The notes under the pieces: model-generated
The model's input: only the letters and a program-made list of their open reading frames with translations
What the model was told of the DNA's origin: nothing
Database searches by the model: none
NCBI GenBank assembly: GCA_020073485.1
Contig: JAIQFB010000018.1
Coordinates: 41,059-105,058 of the forward strand
Reading direction: 5' to 3'
Length of the DNA: 64,000 nt
Source of the DNA: Terriglobia bacterium
Lineage (GTDB): Bacteria > Acidobacteriota > Terriglobia > Acidiferrales > UBA7541
In this document: piece after piece, positions 19,105-27,943 of the stretch
Position numbering within the stretch: position 1 is the stretch's first letter
How the letters are laid out: each line of letters starts with the position of its first letter
Program-made: the position numbers and the translations under genes

Positions 19105-21528
19105 TCACCCGGCTTTCACAAGTGCCTTCGCGCCGAGGCGCTGCTCGGAAGCCGCCACGCGAAGTGCCGTCTTGATGGCCGTATCGGGATTGAGCGAGAT
19201 CGAGTCGATGCCCTGCGTAACCAGCCATTCGGCGAATTCCGGAAAGTCCGAAGGCGCCTGCCCGCAAATGCCGATGGGCTTCTTTGCTTCCTGCGCGGCG
19301 CGGATCGCGAGCGCGATCATCCTGCGCACCGCCTCATTGTTTTCATCGAACAGGTGAGCCACGGTGGCCGAGTCGCGGTCCAGCCCGAGGGTAAGCTGCG
19401 TGAGGTCGTTTGAGCCGATGGAGTACCCATCAAAGATCTTCAGGAACTCGTCTGCCAGAATGACATTGGCGGGGATTTCGCACATGGCATAGATTTCCAG
19501 GCCGTTGTCGTGTTGCCGCAGCCCGTGCAGGGCCATCTGCGCGATCACTTTCTTTCCTTCCTCGACGGTGCGGCAGAAGGGAATCATCGCTTTCAGATTC
19601 GTAAGGCCCATGGCGTTGCGCACTCGCGCCAGAGCGGCGCATTCCAGCGCAAAGCCCGGAGCGTAGCGCGGATCGCAATACCGCGATGCTCCGCGAAAGC
19701 CGATCATGGGATTTTCTTCCCCAGGCTCAAACTCCGCGCCGCCCAGCAAACGCGCGTATTCATTGGTCTTGAAATCGCTCATGCGCACGATCACCGGCTT
19801 GGGATAAAACGCCGCGGCAATCCTGGCCACGCCTTCGCTCAACCGCCGGATGAAAAACTCCTTGGGATCTTCAGCGGCGATCCGGTTGCGAATTTCGTTG
19901 ACCGCCTTAGCGTCCTTCAAATTCGGGAACTGCGCGAGCGCCATCGGATGGATGCCGATGTGATTGGTAACGATGAACTCCATGCGGGCCAGGCCCACGC
20001 CTTCGTTCGGGATCGCGGCCAGATGAAACGCCTGGTCCGGATCGCCCACGATCAGCATGACTTTGGTGTGCGTCGCGGGAACCGCATTGGCTTCCACATG
20101 CTCGATATCGAATGGCAAGCGGCCATCGTACACATGGCCTTCGCTGCCTTCCGAGCAGCATACCGTTACCTCTCTGCCGGTCGTCAATACCTGCGTTGCG
20201 TTGCCTGTTCCCACGATGCAGGGGATCCCGAACTCGCGTGACACGATGGCGGCATGCGCGGTTCGTCCGCCCTGATCGGTAATGATTGCGGCCACGCGGC
20301 GCATCACCGGCTCCCAATCGGGATCCGTATTCCGCGCGACGAGCACTTCTCCCTGCTGCACATCCTGCAATTTGCTTACATCCAGCACCACACGAGCGCG
20401 GCCCGCGCCAATTTTTTCTCCCACCGCTTGTCCCACCACCACCGGAGTGCCTGAATTTGCCTTCAGGTGGTACACCTCGGCCGTGGCCTGCAGATTCTTG
20501 CCCGAATGCACCGTTTCCGGACGAGCCTGCACGATGAATAACTCTCCGCTCAAGCCGTCCTTGGCCCATTCGATATCCATCGGCTGAGAACGCTTGGCAA
20601 TTTCCGAATAATGCTGCTCGATAAGGCAAGCCCAGCGCGCCAGTTGCAGAACTTCCGAGTCCGCAAGGCAATACCGCGCGCGATCTTGCTCGGGAGTCGC
20701 TTCGCTGCGTGTCGTACGCGTGCCGGCGGCGTAAAGCATGCGGACTTCCTTCGAGCCGAGTTGCCGTCCCACGATGGATTCATATCCCGCGCTGAGCGTA
20801 GGCTTGAAGACGAGCCATTCGTCCGGTGTGACCACGCCCTGAACGACAAGTTCTCCCAAACCGTAAGATCCGTTGATCGTGACCACGTCGCGAAAACCCG
20901 ACTCGGTGTCGAGCGTAAAGATCACGCCGGAAGAGGCCAGGTCCGACCTCACCATGGGCATGACCCCAACCGAGAGCGCGACTTTCAATTGAGAATAGCC
21001 TTGCCGCGCTCGATAGCTGATGGCTCGGTCCGTGAACAGCGAGGCAATGCATTGGTGCACGGCGCGCAGAAGGCTGTCTTCGCCACGCACGTTCAGAAAT
21101 GTCTCGGCGGCGCCCGCAAATGACGCTTCCGGCAAATCTTCCGCGCTGGCCGAGGACCTCACCGCCAACTCGGCTTCGCGCCCGAGGCGTCCAACAAGTT
21201 CTCGATAGGACTGGCGAACGGCAGACTGGAGGTCTTCCGGCAAAGGCGTCTCCAGAATTCGCGACCGGGCCTCATGGCCTTTAGCTGCAAGCTGTTCCAG
21301 ATTCTCGGGATCCAGATTCGAGAAAAGGCCCTCGAGTTTCGCGCGCAAATCTTGCTCCTCGAGAAGGCGCCAGTAGCTGTCTGTAGTCACGGCGAATCCA
21401 TCCAGGACGCCAACCCCTTTAGTCTTCAGCGCGCTGAACATCTCCCCCAGGGACGCGTTCTTGCCTCCGACTCGTGCCACGTCTCCCATGCGAATCTCGG
21501 AAAAATTTACTGTAAAAGCTGGCTTCAT
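19105..21528 (-). CDS. ppsA: Phosphoenolpyruvate synthase (pyruvate, water dikinase)
   Basis: 807 residues from ATG at 21528, chosen because GGGGGA lies 5 nt upstream; an in-frame ATG at 21540 is less well placed. Converts pyruvate + ATP + H2O to PEP + AMP + Pi for gluconeogenesis. The N-terminal ATP-binding domain starts GGKNASLGEM. The phosphohistidine swivel motif GGRTAHAAIVSREFGIP puts the catalytic His near 425. The C-terminal PEP/pyruvate TIM barrel contains MSDFKTNEYARLLGG, GYSIGSNDLTQLTLGLDRD and the acid-base Cys in ICGQAPSD. It lies in a stress/dormancy-like block with universal stress proteins. A CRP/FNR-like palindrome (21621-21640) lies about 93 bp upstream. Confidence 0.96.
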   Translation of the reverse strand: MKPAFTVNFSEIRMGDVARVGGKNASLGEMFSALKTKGVGVLDGFAVTTDSYWRLLEEQDLRAKLEGLFSNLDPENLEQLAAKGHEARSRILETPLPEDLQSAVRQSYRELVGRLGREAELAVRSSASAEDLPEASFAGAAETFLNVRGEDSLLRAVHQCIASLFTDRAISYRARQGYSQLKVALSVGVMPMVRSDLASSGVIFTLDTESGFRDVVTINGSYGLGELVVQGVVTPDEWLVFKPTLSAGYESIVGRQLGSKEVRMLYAAGTRTTRSEATPEQDRARYCLADSEVLQLARWACLIEQHYSEIAKRSQPMDIEWAKDGLSGELFIVQARPETVHSGKNLQATAEVYHLKANSGTPVVVGQAVGEKIGAGRARVVLDVSKLQDVQQGEVLVARNTDPDWEPVMRRVAAIITDQGGRTAHAAIVSREFGIPCIVGTGNATQVLTTGREVTVCCSEGSEGHVYDGRLPFDIEHVEANAVPATHTKVMLIVGDPDQAFHLAAIPNEGVGLARMEFIVTNHIGIHPMALAQFPNLKDAKAVNEIRNRIAAEDPKEFFIRRLSEGVARIAAAFYPKPVIVRMSDFKTNEYARLLGGAEFEPGEENPMIGFRGASRYCDPRYAPGFALECAALARVRNAMGLTNLKAMIPFCRTVEEGKKVIAQMALHGLRQHDNGLEIYAMCEIPANVILADEFLKIFDGYSIGSNDLTQLTLGLDRDSATVAHLFDENNEAVRRMIALAIRAAQEAKKPIGICGQAPSDFPEFAEWLVTQGIDSISLNPDTAIKTALRVAASEQRLGAKALVKAG

Positions 21529-21620
21529 TGCTTCCCCCATCGGTTGCCGGCGCTTAACTACCCGCCTGAGTCATTTTCCTAACGGCATACGCATCAAGTA
21601 TGTGCGCCCCATCGTCTTTG

Positions 21621-21640
21621 TATGTGATCTGAGGCACATA
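21621..21640. promoter_or_regulatory. CRP/FNR-like palindrome between ppsA and the VWFA gene
   Basis: TATGTG-ATCTGAGG-CACATA: 6-bp perfect arms around 8 bases, equivalent to GTGA-N6-GCAC. It lies between divergent ppsA (start 21528, minus) and the VWFA gene (start 21786, plus). Similar sites at 13060-13073 and 24961-24976 suggest one CRP/FNR-family regulator for the block. This is inferred from spacing and half-sites only. Confidence 0.45.
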
Positions 21641-21697
21641 CGCCGGTATCCCTGCAGGATAAATAATAAGTGAAGAGAAATGCCATACGCGAGACCC

Positions 21698-21740
21698 GCT
21701 AGATGGAGTTACTCTTTGAGCGGAATTGGCATCATCTAGC
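21698..21740. repeat. Inverted repeat upstream of the VWFA gene
   Basis: GCTAGATG (21698-21705) and CATCTAGC (21733-21740) are perfect 8-bp arms around 27 bases, ending 45 bp before the ATG at 21786. It could form a leader hairpin or mark two half-operators. No T-run follows, so it is not an intrinsic terminator. Confidence 0.35.
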
Positions 21741-21785
21741 AATAGTGGCGCCCCGTCTTTGAAATGAAGCGGAAGGGAGGACATC

Positions 21786-22727
21786 ATGAAAGCGCGAAGC
21801 GTCAGGTGGATAGTTTTTTGCGGCCTACTGTTCGGACTCGGATTTGGCGTTGTGTCCTGGGCATCTCCGCAGGCCCCTGCGGCCGGGACCGTCCCGGTCT
21901 CAACCGTCGTGTCCGTGGAGACCAAGTACGGAAAAGAAGTCCCCGAAATCCAGCGACAGGACGTGCGCGCATTCCTGAGCGGCAAGCGTGTCTCCGTCAC
22001 CGATTGGGTTCCGCTGCGCGGAGACAAGGCGGGACTTGAGCTGTACATTCTCATCGACGAGTCGGTTGATCAAGATGTCGCGCTGCAATTCGACGACCTG
22101 CGCCATTTCATGAACGCGCAACCTCCGACCACATCCCTGGGGGTCGGCTACATGCGCAATGGGACCGTGGAGATAGCCCAGAATTTAACCACCGATCACG
22201 CACTGGCCGGCAAAGCCCTGCGTCTGACTCCCGGCGCTGGAATGGGCATGGGGAGTCCCTATCTGTCTCTCTCGGACCTGGCCAAGAGGTGGCCGGAAAG
22301 CCCGAATCGCCATGCGGTTCTGATGATCTCGAGTGGGATCGACCCATGGCAATCCGGCTTCAATCCTCCATACCTGGACGCGGCCGTGGAACGAGCGCAG
22401 CGAGCCGGGATTCAGGTGTACGCCATTTATGCTTCGGGGATAGGTCACTACGCACACAGCATGTATCGGGTCAATTGGGGGCAAAACAACCTGGCGCAAC
22501 TGGCCGAAGAAACCGGAGGCGAAGCGCACGTTCAGGGCCTGCAGACAGCGGTATCTTTCAGCCCCTATCTGGACCAGATTGCGGACCGTCTTACTCACCA
22601 GTATAGAGTCACGGTTGCGGCCAATCCCGGAAAGAGTGCGAACTATCAAGCCATCCGGCTGCAAACGGAAGTGCCGGGTGCGGAGCTCATTACCGAGGAT
22701 AGGATCTACGTTCCTGCCGCGAAATAG
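21786..22727 (+). CDS. Secreted VWFA-related protein (acidobacterial type)
   Basis: 313 residues. Signal peptide 1-27 (RWIVFCGLLFGLGFGVVSWAS). After a beta-rich region (VSTVVSVETKYGKEVPEIQRQDVRAFLSGKRV) comes a von Willebrand factor A-like Rossmann fold: LELYILIDESVDQDV, HAVLMISSGIDPW, RAGIQVYAIYASG, LAQLAEETGGEAHVQG and QIADRLTHQYRVTV. This is the architecture of the VWFA-related proteins expanded in Acidobacteriota. The MIDAS motif that binds metal in classical VWA domains (DxSxS) is degenerate here (DESVD), so metal-dependent adhesion is doubtful. Function unknown; it lies divergent from ppsA and 92 bp before a universal stress protein gene. Confidence 0.8.
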   Translation: MKARSVRWIVFCGLLFGLGFGVVSWASPQAPAAGTVPVSTVVSVETKYGKEVPEIQRQDVRAFLSGKRVSVTDWVPLRGDKAGLELYILIDESVDQDVALQFDDLRHFMNAQPPTTSLGVGYMRNGTVEIAQNLTTDHALAGKALRLTPGAGMGMGSPYLSLSDLAKRWPESPNRHAVLMISSGIDPWQSGFNPPYLDAAVERAQRAGIQVYAIYASGIGHYAHSMYRVNWGQNNLAQLAEETGGEAHVQGLQTAVSFSPYLDQIADRLTHQYRVTVAANPGKSANYQAIRLQTEVPGAELITEDRIYVPAAK

Positions 22728-22819
22728 CTTACGAATTCAGCGGGGAATCGGATTTCGCTTAATGGCCGAAGCGGCAGGCAAGGCCGATGGACCGCAATCC
22801 AAGAGAGGACATTCGCCAA

Positions 22820-23260
22820 ATGAAAATTCTACTTGCGATCGATGAATCCAAGAGTTCCCAGGCGGCCGTGCAGAGTGTAATGGCCATGGCCTTGCCGCCC
22901 GGCAGCGAAGTAAAGGTATTGCATGTCGTGGAGCCGCCTTCGCTATTAGTGGGCCGGGAATTGGCGCGCCCCGACCTGGAATTCGAAGCCGTTTGGAAAA
23001 CGTTCCGCAAGCACGCCGGGACTCTGGTTGCCAAGGCCACCGAGGCATTGCGCAAGTCCGGTCTGAATGCCGCACCGGCCGTGGAAGACGGCGATCCGAA
23101 GGCAAAAATTCTCGACGTGGCGAAGGAATGGCACGCGGACTTGATTGTAATCGGCTCGCATGGGCGCAAAGGCCTGAATCGTTTTTTGTTAGGCAGCGTG
23201 TCAGAGGCGGTCGCTCGCCACGCCCACTGTTCGGTGGAGATTGTCCGCGCATCGGCTTAA
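22820..23260 (+). CDS. Universal stress protein (single UspA domain)
   Basis: 146 residues from ATG at 22820 (GAGAGGA upstream); an ATG at 22787 would add 11 poorly conserved residues. Begins MKILLAIDESKSSQAAVQSV, the UspA strand 1 and loop. The ATP-binding signature is complete near the end: GSHGRKGLNRFLLGSVSEAVARHAHCSVEIVR (G-2x-G-9x-G-S). Proteins of this subgroup bind ATP and accumulate in starvation, hypoxia or oxidative stress. The nitroreductase gene starts 39 bp downstream on the same strand, probably the same transcript. Confidence 0.93.
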   Translation: MKILLAIDESKSSQAAVQSVMAMALPPGSEVKVLHVVEPPSLLVGRELARPDLEFEAVWKTFRKHAGTLVAKATEALRKSGLNAAPAVEDGDPKAKILDVAKEWHADLIVIGSHGRKGLNRFLLGSVSEAVARHAHCSVEIVRASA

Positions 23261-23298
23261 TGGGAAGGCGAGCTTGGCACATTTGCAAGGAGTCCGCG

Positions 23299-23859
23299 AT
23301 GGAGCTGATGGATGTAATCAAGAACAGACGTGCGGTCCGTGATTATACCGACGCCGCAATTGACCGGGCCACGGTGGAGGGCCTCATCAGAGCCGCCATT
23401 CTGGCGCCCAGCGCGATGAATCAGCAACCCTGGGCCTTTGGGGTCATGCTGAGTCGCGAAAGAATCGATGGCTGCGCAAAACGCTCGAAGGACTGGTTGC
23501 TCGCAAGTCTTTCGCAGACTTCCTATGAACCTTCGATCCGCCACATGCTCGAAGATCCGCAATTCACATTGTTTTATCACGCCCCCGCACTGGTGGTCGT
23601 CCTGGCCAAATCCCCGGGCACGCAAGCGGCGGAAGACTGCTGCCTCGCTGCGGAGAACCTGATGCTGGCGGCGCGCAACGAGGGCTTGGGAAGCTGCTGG
23701 ATCGGCTTTGCGCGCCCCTGGCTGGATTTGCCGGTGACGAAAGCGGAGTTGAAATTGCCGGAGCACTATCACGTTATCGCGCCGATCGTCTTAGGCCATC
23801 CCAAAGCTTGGCCGGAGTCGCATGGACGAAACCCCGCGGAAATTCATTGGCTGAAATGA
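23299..23859 (+). CDS. Nitroreductase-family FMN-dependent protein
   Basis: 186 residues from ATG at 23299 with AAGGAG at 23287-23292; an upstream frame extension to 22993 overlaps the universal stress gene and is rejected. Begins MELMDVIKNRRAVRDYTD, the phosphate-binding RRxxRxY text of the family, followed by LIRAAILAPSAMNQQPWAFG and AAENLMLAARNEGLGSCWIG (flavin contact). It is NAD(P)H-dependent with FMN; the physiological substrate is not evident. Nitroreductases beside universal stress proteins are a hallmark of dormancy/hypoxia clusters such as the mycobacterial DosR regulon, which fits this location. Confidence 0.9.
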   Translation: MELMDVIKNRRAVRDYTDAAIDRATVEGLIRAAILAPSAMNQQPWAFGVMLSRERIDGCAKRSKDWLLASLSQTSYEPSIRHMLEDPQFTLFYHAPALVVVLAKSPGTQAAEDCCLAAENLMLAARNEGLGSCWIGFARPWLDLPVTKAELKLPEHYHVIAPIVLGHPKAWPESHGRNPAEIHWLK

Positions 23860-23967
23860 GCGGCAAAGCCTGATTCGAATCGGGGCAAACGATGCAAACT
23901 TCATCCGATTCTTGATGGGATTTGTCTTTCTTCCTGCCCCTTCCAATGCCGGTGTACTTAAAAAAAC

Positions 23968-24837
23968 CTAGATGCTCAAGACGGGGATATGTGATTCGCG
24001 AATGATCGAGTAACCCGTGGCCCGCAGCCGGCCGTGGGAGGGGCGGCCGGTCACCAGCACGTCCGCGTTGGTTTGCCGTGCCACCTGGTCCAGGACCTTC
24101 GGTACATCTCCGCCTTCGACGACGACCTCGGCCTTCGTGCCAATTTCCTGTTGCAGCTTCGCAATCTGTTGGATCGCCGAACTCGCGAATTTCTGTTTCC
24201 AGTCGGGACCAAAATCGAATCCGTCTGGCCCGTATACCTCCGCCACCGGAGTAATATGCGCGAGCGTGAGACGTGCGCCAAATTGGCTGGCCAGTTGCGA
24301 GGCCGACTCAACCGTCTTCCGGCTGTGCGCGCCCAAGTCGACGGCGCAGAGAATGTTGCGGAGGGCGAATTCTCGCTTGGGCTCTTCCTCCAGATGCGCG
24401 CCGGTCCAAACCGGGCACTCGCTATCGTGCAGCACTTTCGCCGTCACCGAGCCTAGAAGAAAACGCCGGAACGTGCCGTACCCGTGCGTGGGCATTACGA
24501 TCAAGCTCGCTTTTTCATCGCGTGCGGTTTGCACAATTGTCGTGGCCGGGTCGCCTTCGATCAGTGCACGTTTCACGGACAGACCCTCCAATTCCGGTCC
24601 GATCAATGCATCCAAATTCTTCTGCGCGGATCTGAGGAGTTCCTGGTACAAATCGCGCAAATTCACGGGCACGTAGCCGCCTTCGAGGGCGCCGGCGGAA
24701 AAGCTCAGCGGCGTCACAACATGCAGCATCAAGATATCAGAATGGAATTGGCGCGCGAGGACCGCGGCTTGATGGACCACGCTCTTCGAGGCACCCTGAA
24801 AATCGATGGGAAGAAGAATCTTCTGTATGCTCAACAT
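23968..24837 (-). CDS. Universal stress protein, tandem UspA domains
   Basis: 289 residues with two UspA domains. Domain 1 (about 1-147): IQKILLPIDFQGASKSVVHQ with ATP-loop text MPTHGYGTFRRFLLGSVTAKV. Domain 2 (about 157-289): LRNILCAVDLGAHSRKTVES, with VTGRPSHGRLRATGYSIIRE at the end; its nucleotide loop lacks the regular G-9x-G-S spacing, so domain 2 may not bind ATP. Such tandem proteins are usually stress- or redox-induced. It is encoded divergently from the DevC-type permease; a CRP/FNR-like palindrome at 24961-24976 lies between them. Confidence 0.92.
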   Translation of the reverse strand: MLSIQKILLPIDFQGASKSVVHQAAVLARQFHSDILMLHVVTPLSFSAGALEGGYVPVNLRDLYQELLRSAQKNLDALIGPELEGLSVKRALIEGDPATTIVQTARDEKASLIVMPTHGYGTFRRFLLGSVTAKVLHDSECPVWTGAHLEEEPKREFALRNILCAVDLGAHSRKTVESASQLASQFGARLTLAHITPVAEVYGPDGFDFGPDWKQKFASSAIQQIAKLQQEIGTKAEVVVEGGDVPKVLDQVARQTNADVLVTGRPSHGRLRATGYSIIRESHIPVLSI

Positions 24838-24960
24838 GCCGCACCCCCAACGAACTCTCGCCTGCCGGCCGAAGACGCTTTGGCGGCAACGGTCCCAAGT
24901 CTCATGCTTTCAAGCTATCTCAGGAGGCTGGCTGATGCTGTGATCCATCTGCTTCTCCAG

Positions 24961-24976
24961 TGTGTTCCTGATCACA
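24961..24976. promoter_or_regulatory. CRP/FNR-like palindrome between USP and exporter genes
   Basis: TGTG-TTCCTGAT-CACA, equivalent to GTGT-N6-TCAC; one base off the CRP core in the left half. It lies 124 bp upstream of the universal stress gene start (24837, minus) and 55 bp upstream of the exporter GTG (25031, plus). Third site of similar architecture in the block. Confidence 0.4.
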
Positions 24977-25030
24977 TCGGCCCGCCATTCCTGCACATAG
25001 CATAAAGGTGTTGCATGAGAGGGAATAACC

Positions 25031-26167
25031 GTGAAAGGCATTCTAAGGCTTGCCTACAAGTTGCTGGTGAATGACAAGTCCAAGTTCACGGCGTTGCTGC
25101 TGGGAATCACGTTCGCTGTGTTTCTCATCATGTTCATAACCTCCATGTTCAGCGGGGTTTTGAACCACGCCTCTGCCACGGTGATCAACATTGGAGCATC
25201 CGTGTGGGTCATGGACCCGGCCGTTAAAGCCGTGTTCAATTCCGTCGGCATGCCGGACTACGTTCTGGACGCGGTTCGAAGCATGCAAGGCGTGAAATAT
25301 GCCGTTCCATTGTATTCGGGAGGGGCTCTGGTCAAACTTCCGGACGGGACCTTTCAATCTGTTACCGTCATCGGTTTGGACGACACTAGTCTGTTTGGCA
25401 GACCTAGTCTGCTTGAGGGAAAGATCGAAGATATTTACACGGAAAGCGGATTCATCGTGGTGCGGGATGCGGAGTTTCCCAAGCTTGAAAATCCCCACAT
25501 CGGCTCAGAGCTCCAGTTGAACGATCATCGCGGGGTCATCGTAGGGATCGCCAAGGTGACGACTTCAGGTCTTTTTGGCGCCCCGACCTTGTACACGACC
25601 TACGAGCGCGCCATCCAGTACATTCCGAATCCCCGGTACACAATCTCCTATGTGTTGGTTGAGCCCAAGAGCGCGAGCGACATACCCCAGATCAAAAAAC
25701 AAGTCGAGGCGCTCGGCTACCAAGCACGAACCAAGCAAGAATTCATGAAAAGGACCGCGGACTTCTTCATCTACGAAACCGGTGGCGGCACCAACATCCT
25801 GATCATGACCGCGATCAGTTTTATTGTTGGCCTCTCGATTTCGGGGCAAACGTTCTACACGTTCATCCTCGAAAATCTGGAACGGTTTGGAGCATTGAAA
25901 GCCATCGGGGCAAAAAGCCGCGACCTCGTGGGCATGATCCTATTCCAGGCCACATTTACGGCATTTACCGGCTATGGTCTGGGGGTCGGCCTGTGCGCTC
26001 TCTTGATTGCACTCGCAAAACTAAGACTGCCCAGCTACGCCGCCAAGATGACTTTCAGTGACCTTTTGATTGGCCTCGGAATGGTTGTGATGATTGCAAC
26101 GGTCTCCAGCTATGTTGCGGTTCGTCGAGTTTTAAAGATCGAGCCATTCGATATTTTCCGAGGATGA
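25031..26167 (+). CDS. ABC exporter permease, DevC/FtsX family
   Basis: 378 residues, GTG start. TM1 at about 18-40 (FTALLLGITFAVFLIMFITSMF), then a periplasmic MacB-PCD-like domain of about 200 residues, then three C-terminal TM segments (NILIMTAISFIVGLSISGQ; VGMILFQATFTAFTGYGLGVGL; LLIGLGMVVMIATVSSYVAV). The C-terminus VLKIEPFDIFRG is the usual FtsX/DevC ending. It forms the membrane part of a MacB-like or DevBCA exporter with the ATPase starting 2 bp after its stop and the HlyD adaptor next. In cyanobacteria DevBCA exports glycolipid; here substrate is unknown. Confidence 0.9.
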   Translation: MKGILRLAYKLLVNDKSKFTALLLGITFAVFLIMFITSMFSGVLNHASATVINIGASVWVMDPAVKAVFNSVGMPDYVLDAVRSMQGVKYAVPLYSGGALVKLPDGTFQSVTVIGLDDTSLFGRPSLLEGKIEDIYTESGFIVVRDAEFPKLENPHIGSELQLNDHRGVIVGIAKVTTSGLFGAPTLYTTYERAIQYIPNPRYTISYVLVEPKSASDIPQIKKQVEALGYQARTKQEFMKRTADFFIYETGGGTNILIMTAISFIVGLSISGQTFYTFILENLERFGALKAIGAKSRDLVGMILFQATFTAFTGYGLGVGLCALLIALAKLRLPSYAAKMTFSDLLIGLGMVVMIATVSSYVAVRRVLKIEPFDIFRG

Positions 26168-26168
26168 A

Positions 26169-26864
26169 ATGCCGAATACAGCCATTCAAGCAACCGGGCT
26201 GGTCAAGTGGTTTGGCGAAGGTGAAGCCAGGACTATGGCGCTTCGTGAAGTCAGCCTGGAAGCTCAATTCGGCGAAATGGTTTATATCGTGGGCCCCTCG
26301 GGGAGCGGGAAGACAACCTTGCTCAGCGTTCTCTCCGGCATTCTCAGGCCGAATGAGGGAAAAGTCTTGGTGGAAGGGGCCGACATCTGGAGGCTCAGTC
26401 CCGATCAGCTTGCTGACTTCCGGTTAGGCAAAATCGGTTTTGTGTTTCAGGATTATCACCTCTTTCCCCGCTTGACCACGGCGGAAAACGTCGCGATCCC
26501 GCTGATCCTGAAAAGAAAGAATTGGGAGGAAGCCATCCACGAAGCGGAGAAGTACCTCGATATCGTCGGGCTGAAGAGCCGTGCCGGATTGGCCCCGGTG
26601 AAGCTGAGCGGAGGAGAGCAGCAGCGGGTGGCCATTGCCCGCGCCATCGCCGCGCAGCCGGACATTCTGATTTTGGATGAACCGACGGCCTCGTTGGACG
26701 GAGACACAGGCCATGCGATTTTGAGTTTCGTGCATAAGAACATCCTCAACAAGGATCGCTGCATTCTCGTCGTGACGCACGATGACCGGATTTATGAATT
26801 TGCGACGCGGATCTTGAATATGGAAGACGGCCGTCTCAACGGGTTACAAGAGAGGCCTGTATGA
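26169..26864 (+). CDS. ABC exporter ATP-binding subunit, DevA/LolD type
   Basis: 231 residues, one base after the permease stop. All nucleotide-binding motifs are intact: Walker A GPSGSGKTTLL (about 42-52), Q-loop FVFQDYHLF, signature LSGGEQQRVAIARA, Walker B ILILDEPTASLDG and switch His in LVVTHDDRIYEFA. It energises the DevC-type permease at 25031. Its last codons overlap the adaptor gene by 4 bases (ATGA), so the three genes are translationally coupled. Confidence 0.95.
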   Translation: MPNTAIQATGLVKWFGEGEARTMALREVSLEAQFGEMVYIVGPSGSGKTTLLSVLSGILRPNEGKVLVEGADIWRLSPDQLADFRLGKIGFVFQDYHLFPRLTTAENVAIPLILKRKNWEEAIHEAEKYLDIVGLKSRAGLAPVKLSGGEQQRVAIARAIAAQPDILILDEPTASLDGDTGHAILSFVHKNILNKDRCILVVTHDDRIYEFATRILNMEDGRLNGLQERPV

Positions 26865-27943
26865 AAAACAGAATCATCATGATCATTTCCGTCCTCGGAA
26901 TTCTTGCAGGGATTTTGACCGCAATATTCTCCGCCCTTGTGACGCCGGCGCTGTCCCCGGCGTTTCATCCTTCGGCGAGCCCTTACTCGAGCGCGATTTA
27001 CTCCGAAGGCATCATCGAGAGCGCGCAGGCCAGTGGGGAAAATATCAATCTTTACCCGGAAGTGGCGGGCACGGTTACGCAAATCCTCGTCACCGAGGGC
27101 CAGGAAATCAAAGCGGGTGAGCCCCTGCTTCGGCTTGACGATTCGATCCAGAGAGCGACGGCGGAGCAAGTTGGTTCACAGGCCGAAGCTGCGAAAGCGC
27201 TTCTGGAGGAGCTGAAAGCGGAGCCGAGGAAAGAAAATCTCGATGTTTCCGGCGCGCAAGTGGTTTCCGCCGAAGCCGCATTGAAAACCGCCGGGGATAC
27301 ATTGGAGAAAGAGCAGGCGGCTTACGAAATGGATTCCCGCTCCGTGAGCAAGGATGCATTGGACAGCGCAATAAACGCTGTATCCATCGCCAAAGCAAAC
27401 CTGGAAGTTGCCCAAAAACAGTTTGAGTTGACCAAGGCGGGAGCCTGGATCTACGACATCCGAAATCAGGAACGCCAGCAGCAGGCCCTGGAAAAGGGCT
27501 ATGCAGCTTCCAGGGCCCTCCTCTCCAAATATACCTTGCGTGCTCCACGGGATGGCATAGTGCTCTCCATCAACACAATCGTCGGGAATTATGCTTCCCC
27601 TCAGGGTTCGTACGATACCTACAGGCAGGGCCAGTCTCCCGTCATCACATTGGGGAGTTCTCCGACCTCTCTTCATGTCCGCTGCTACATCGACGAAATT
27701 CTGGTGCCCCGGCTTCCTGCGGGCTCCAAAATGAAGGCGCAAATGTCCGTTCGCGGATCGGACGTCAAGATTCCGTTGGAGTTTGTCCGCGTGCAGCCGT
27801 ATGTGTCCCCGAAAATCCAGCTTTCCGACCAACGCCAGGAGCGCGTGGATGTCCGTGTTCTTCCCGTGATTTTCAAAATCGAGAAACCCTCGAACATTAA
27901 TCTTTATCCAGGTGAGTTAGTAGATGTGTACATCGGCGAATAA
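26861..27943 (+). CDS. HlyD/DevB-like membrane fusion protein
   Basis: 360 residues; start ATG overlaps the ATPase stop. Single N-terminal TM (IIMIISVLGILAGILTAIFSALV), lipoyl half INLYPEVAGTVTQILVTEGQEIKAGEPLLRLD, a long coiled-coil hairpin of about 130 residues rich in Ala/Glu/Lys (helices from QATAEQVGSQAEAAKALLEE to EVAQKQFELTKAG), second lipoyl half YTLRAPRDGIVLSINTIVG, and a beta-barrel domain. It bridges the inner-membrane ABC complex (25031, 26169) and the outer-membrane factor (27924). Family assignment secure; exported compound unknown. Confidence 0.92.
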   Translation: MKNRIIMIISVLGILAGILTAIFSALVTPALSPAFHPSASPYSSAIYSEGIIESAQASGENINLYPEVAGTVTQILVTEGQEIKAGEPLLRLDDSIQRATAEQVGSQAEAAKALLEELKAEPRKENLDVSGAQVVSAEAALKTAGDTLEKEQAAYEMDSRSVSKDALDSAINAVSIAKANLEVAQKQFELTKAGAWIYDIRNQERQQQALEKGYAASRALLSKYTLRAPRDGIVLSINTIVGNYASPQGSYDTYRQGQSPVITLGSSPTSLHVRCYIDEILVPRLPAGSKMKAQMSVRGSDVKIPLEFVRVQPYVSPKIQLSDQRQERVDVRVLPVIFKIEKPSNINLYPGELVDVYIGE

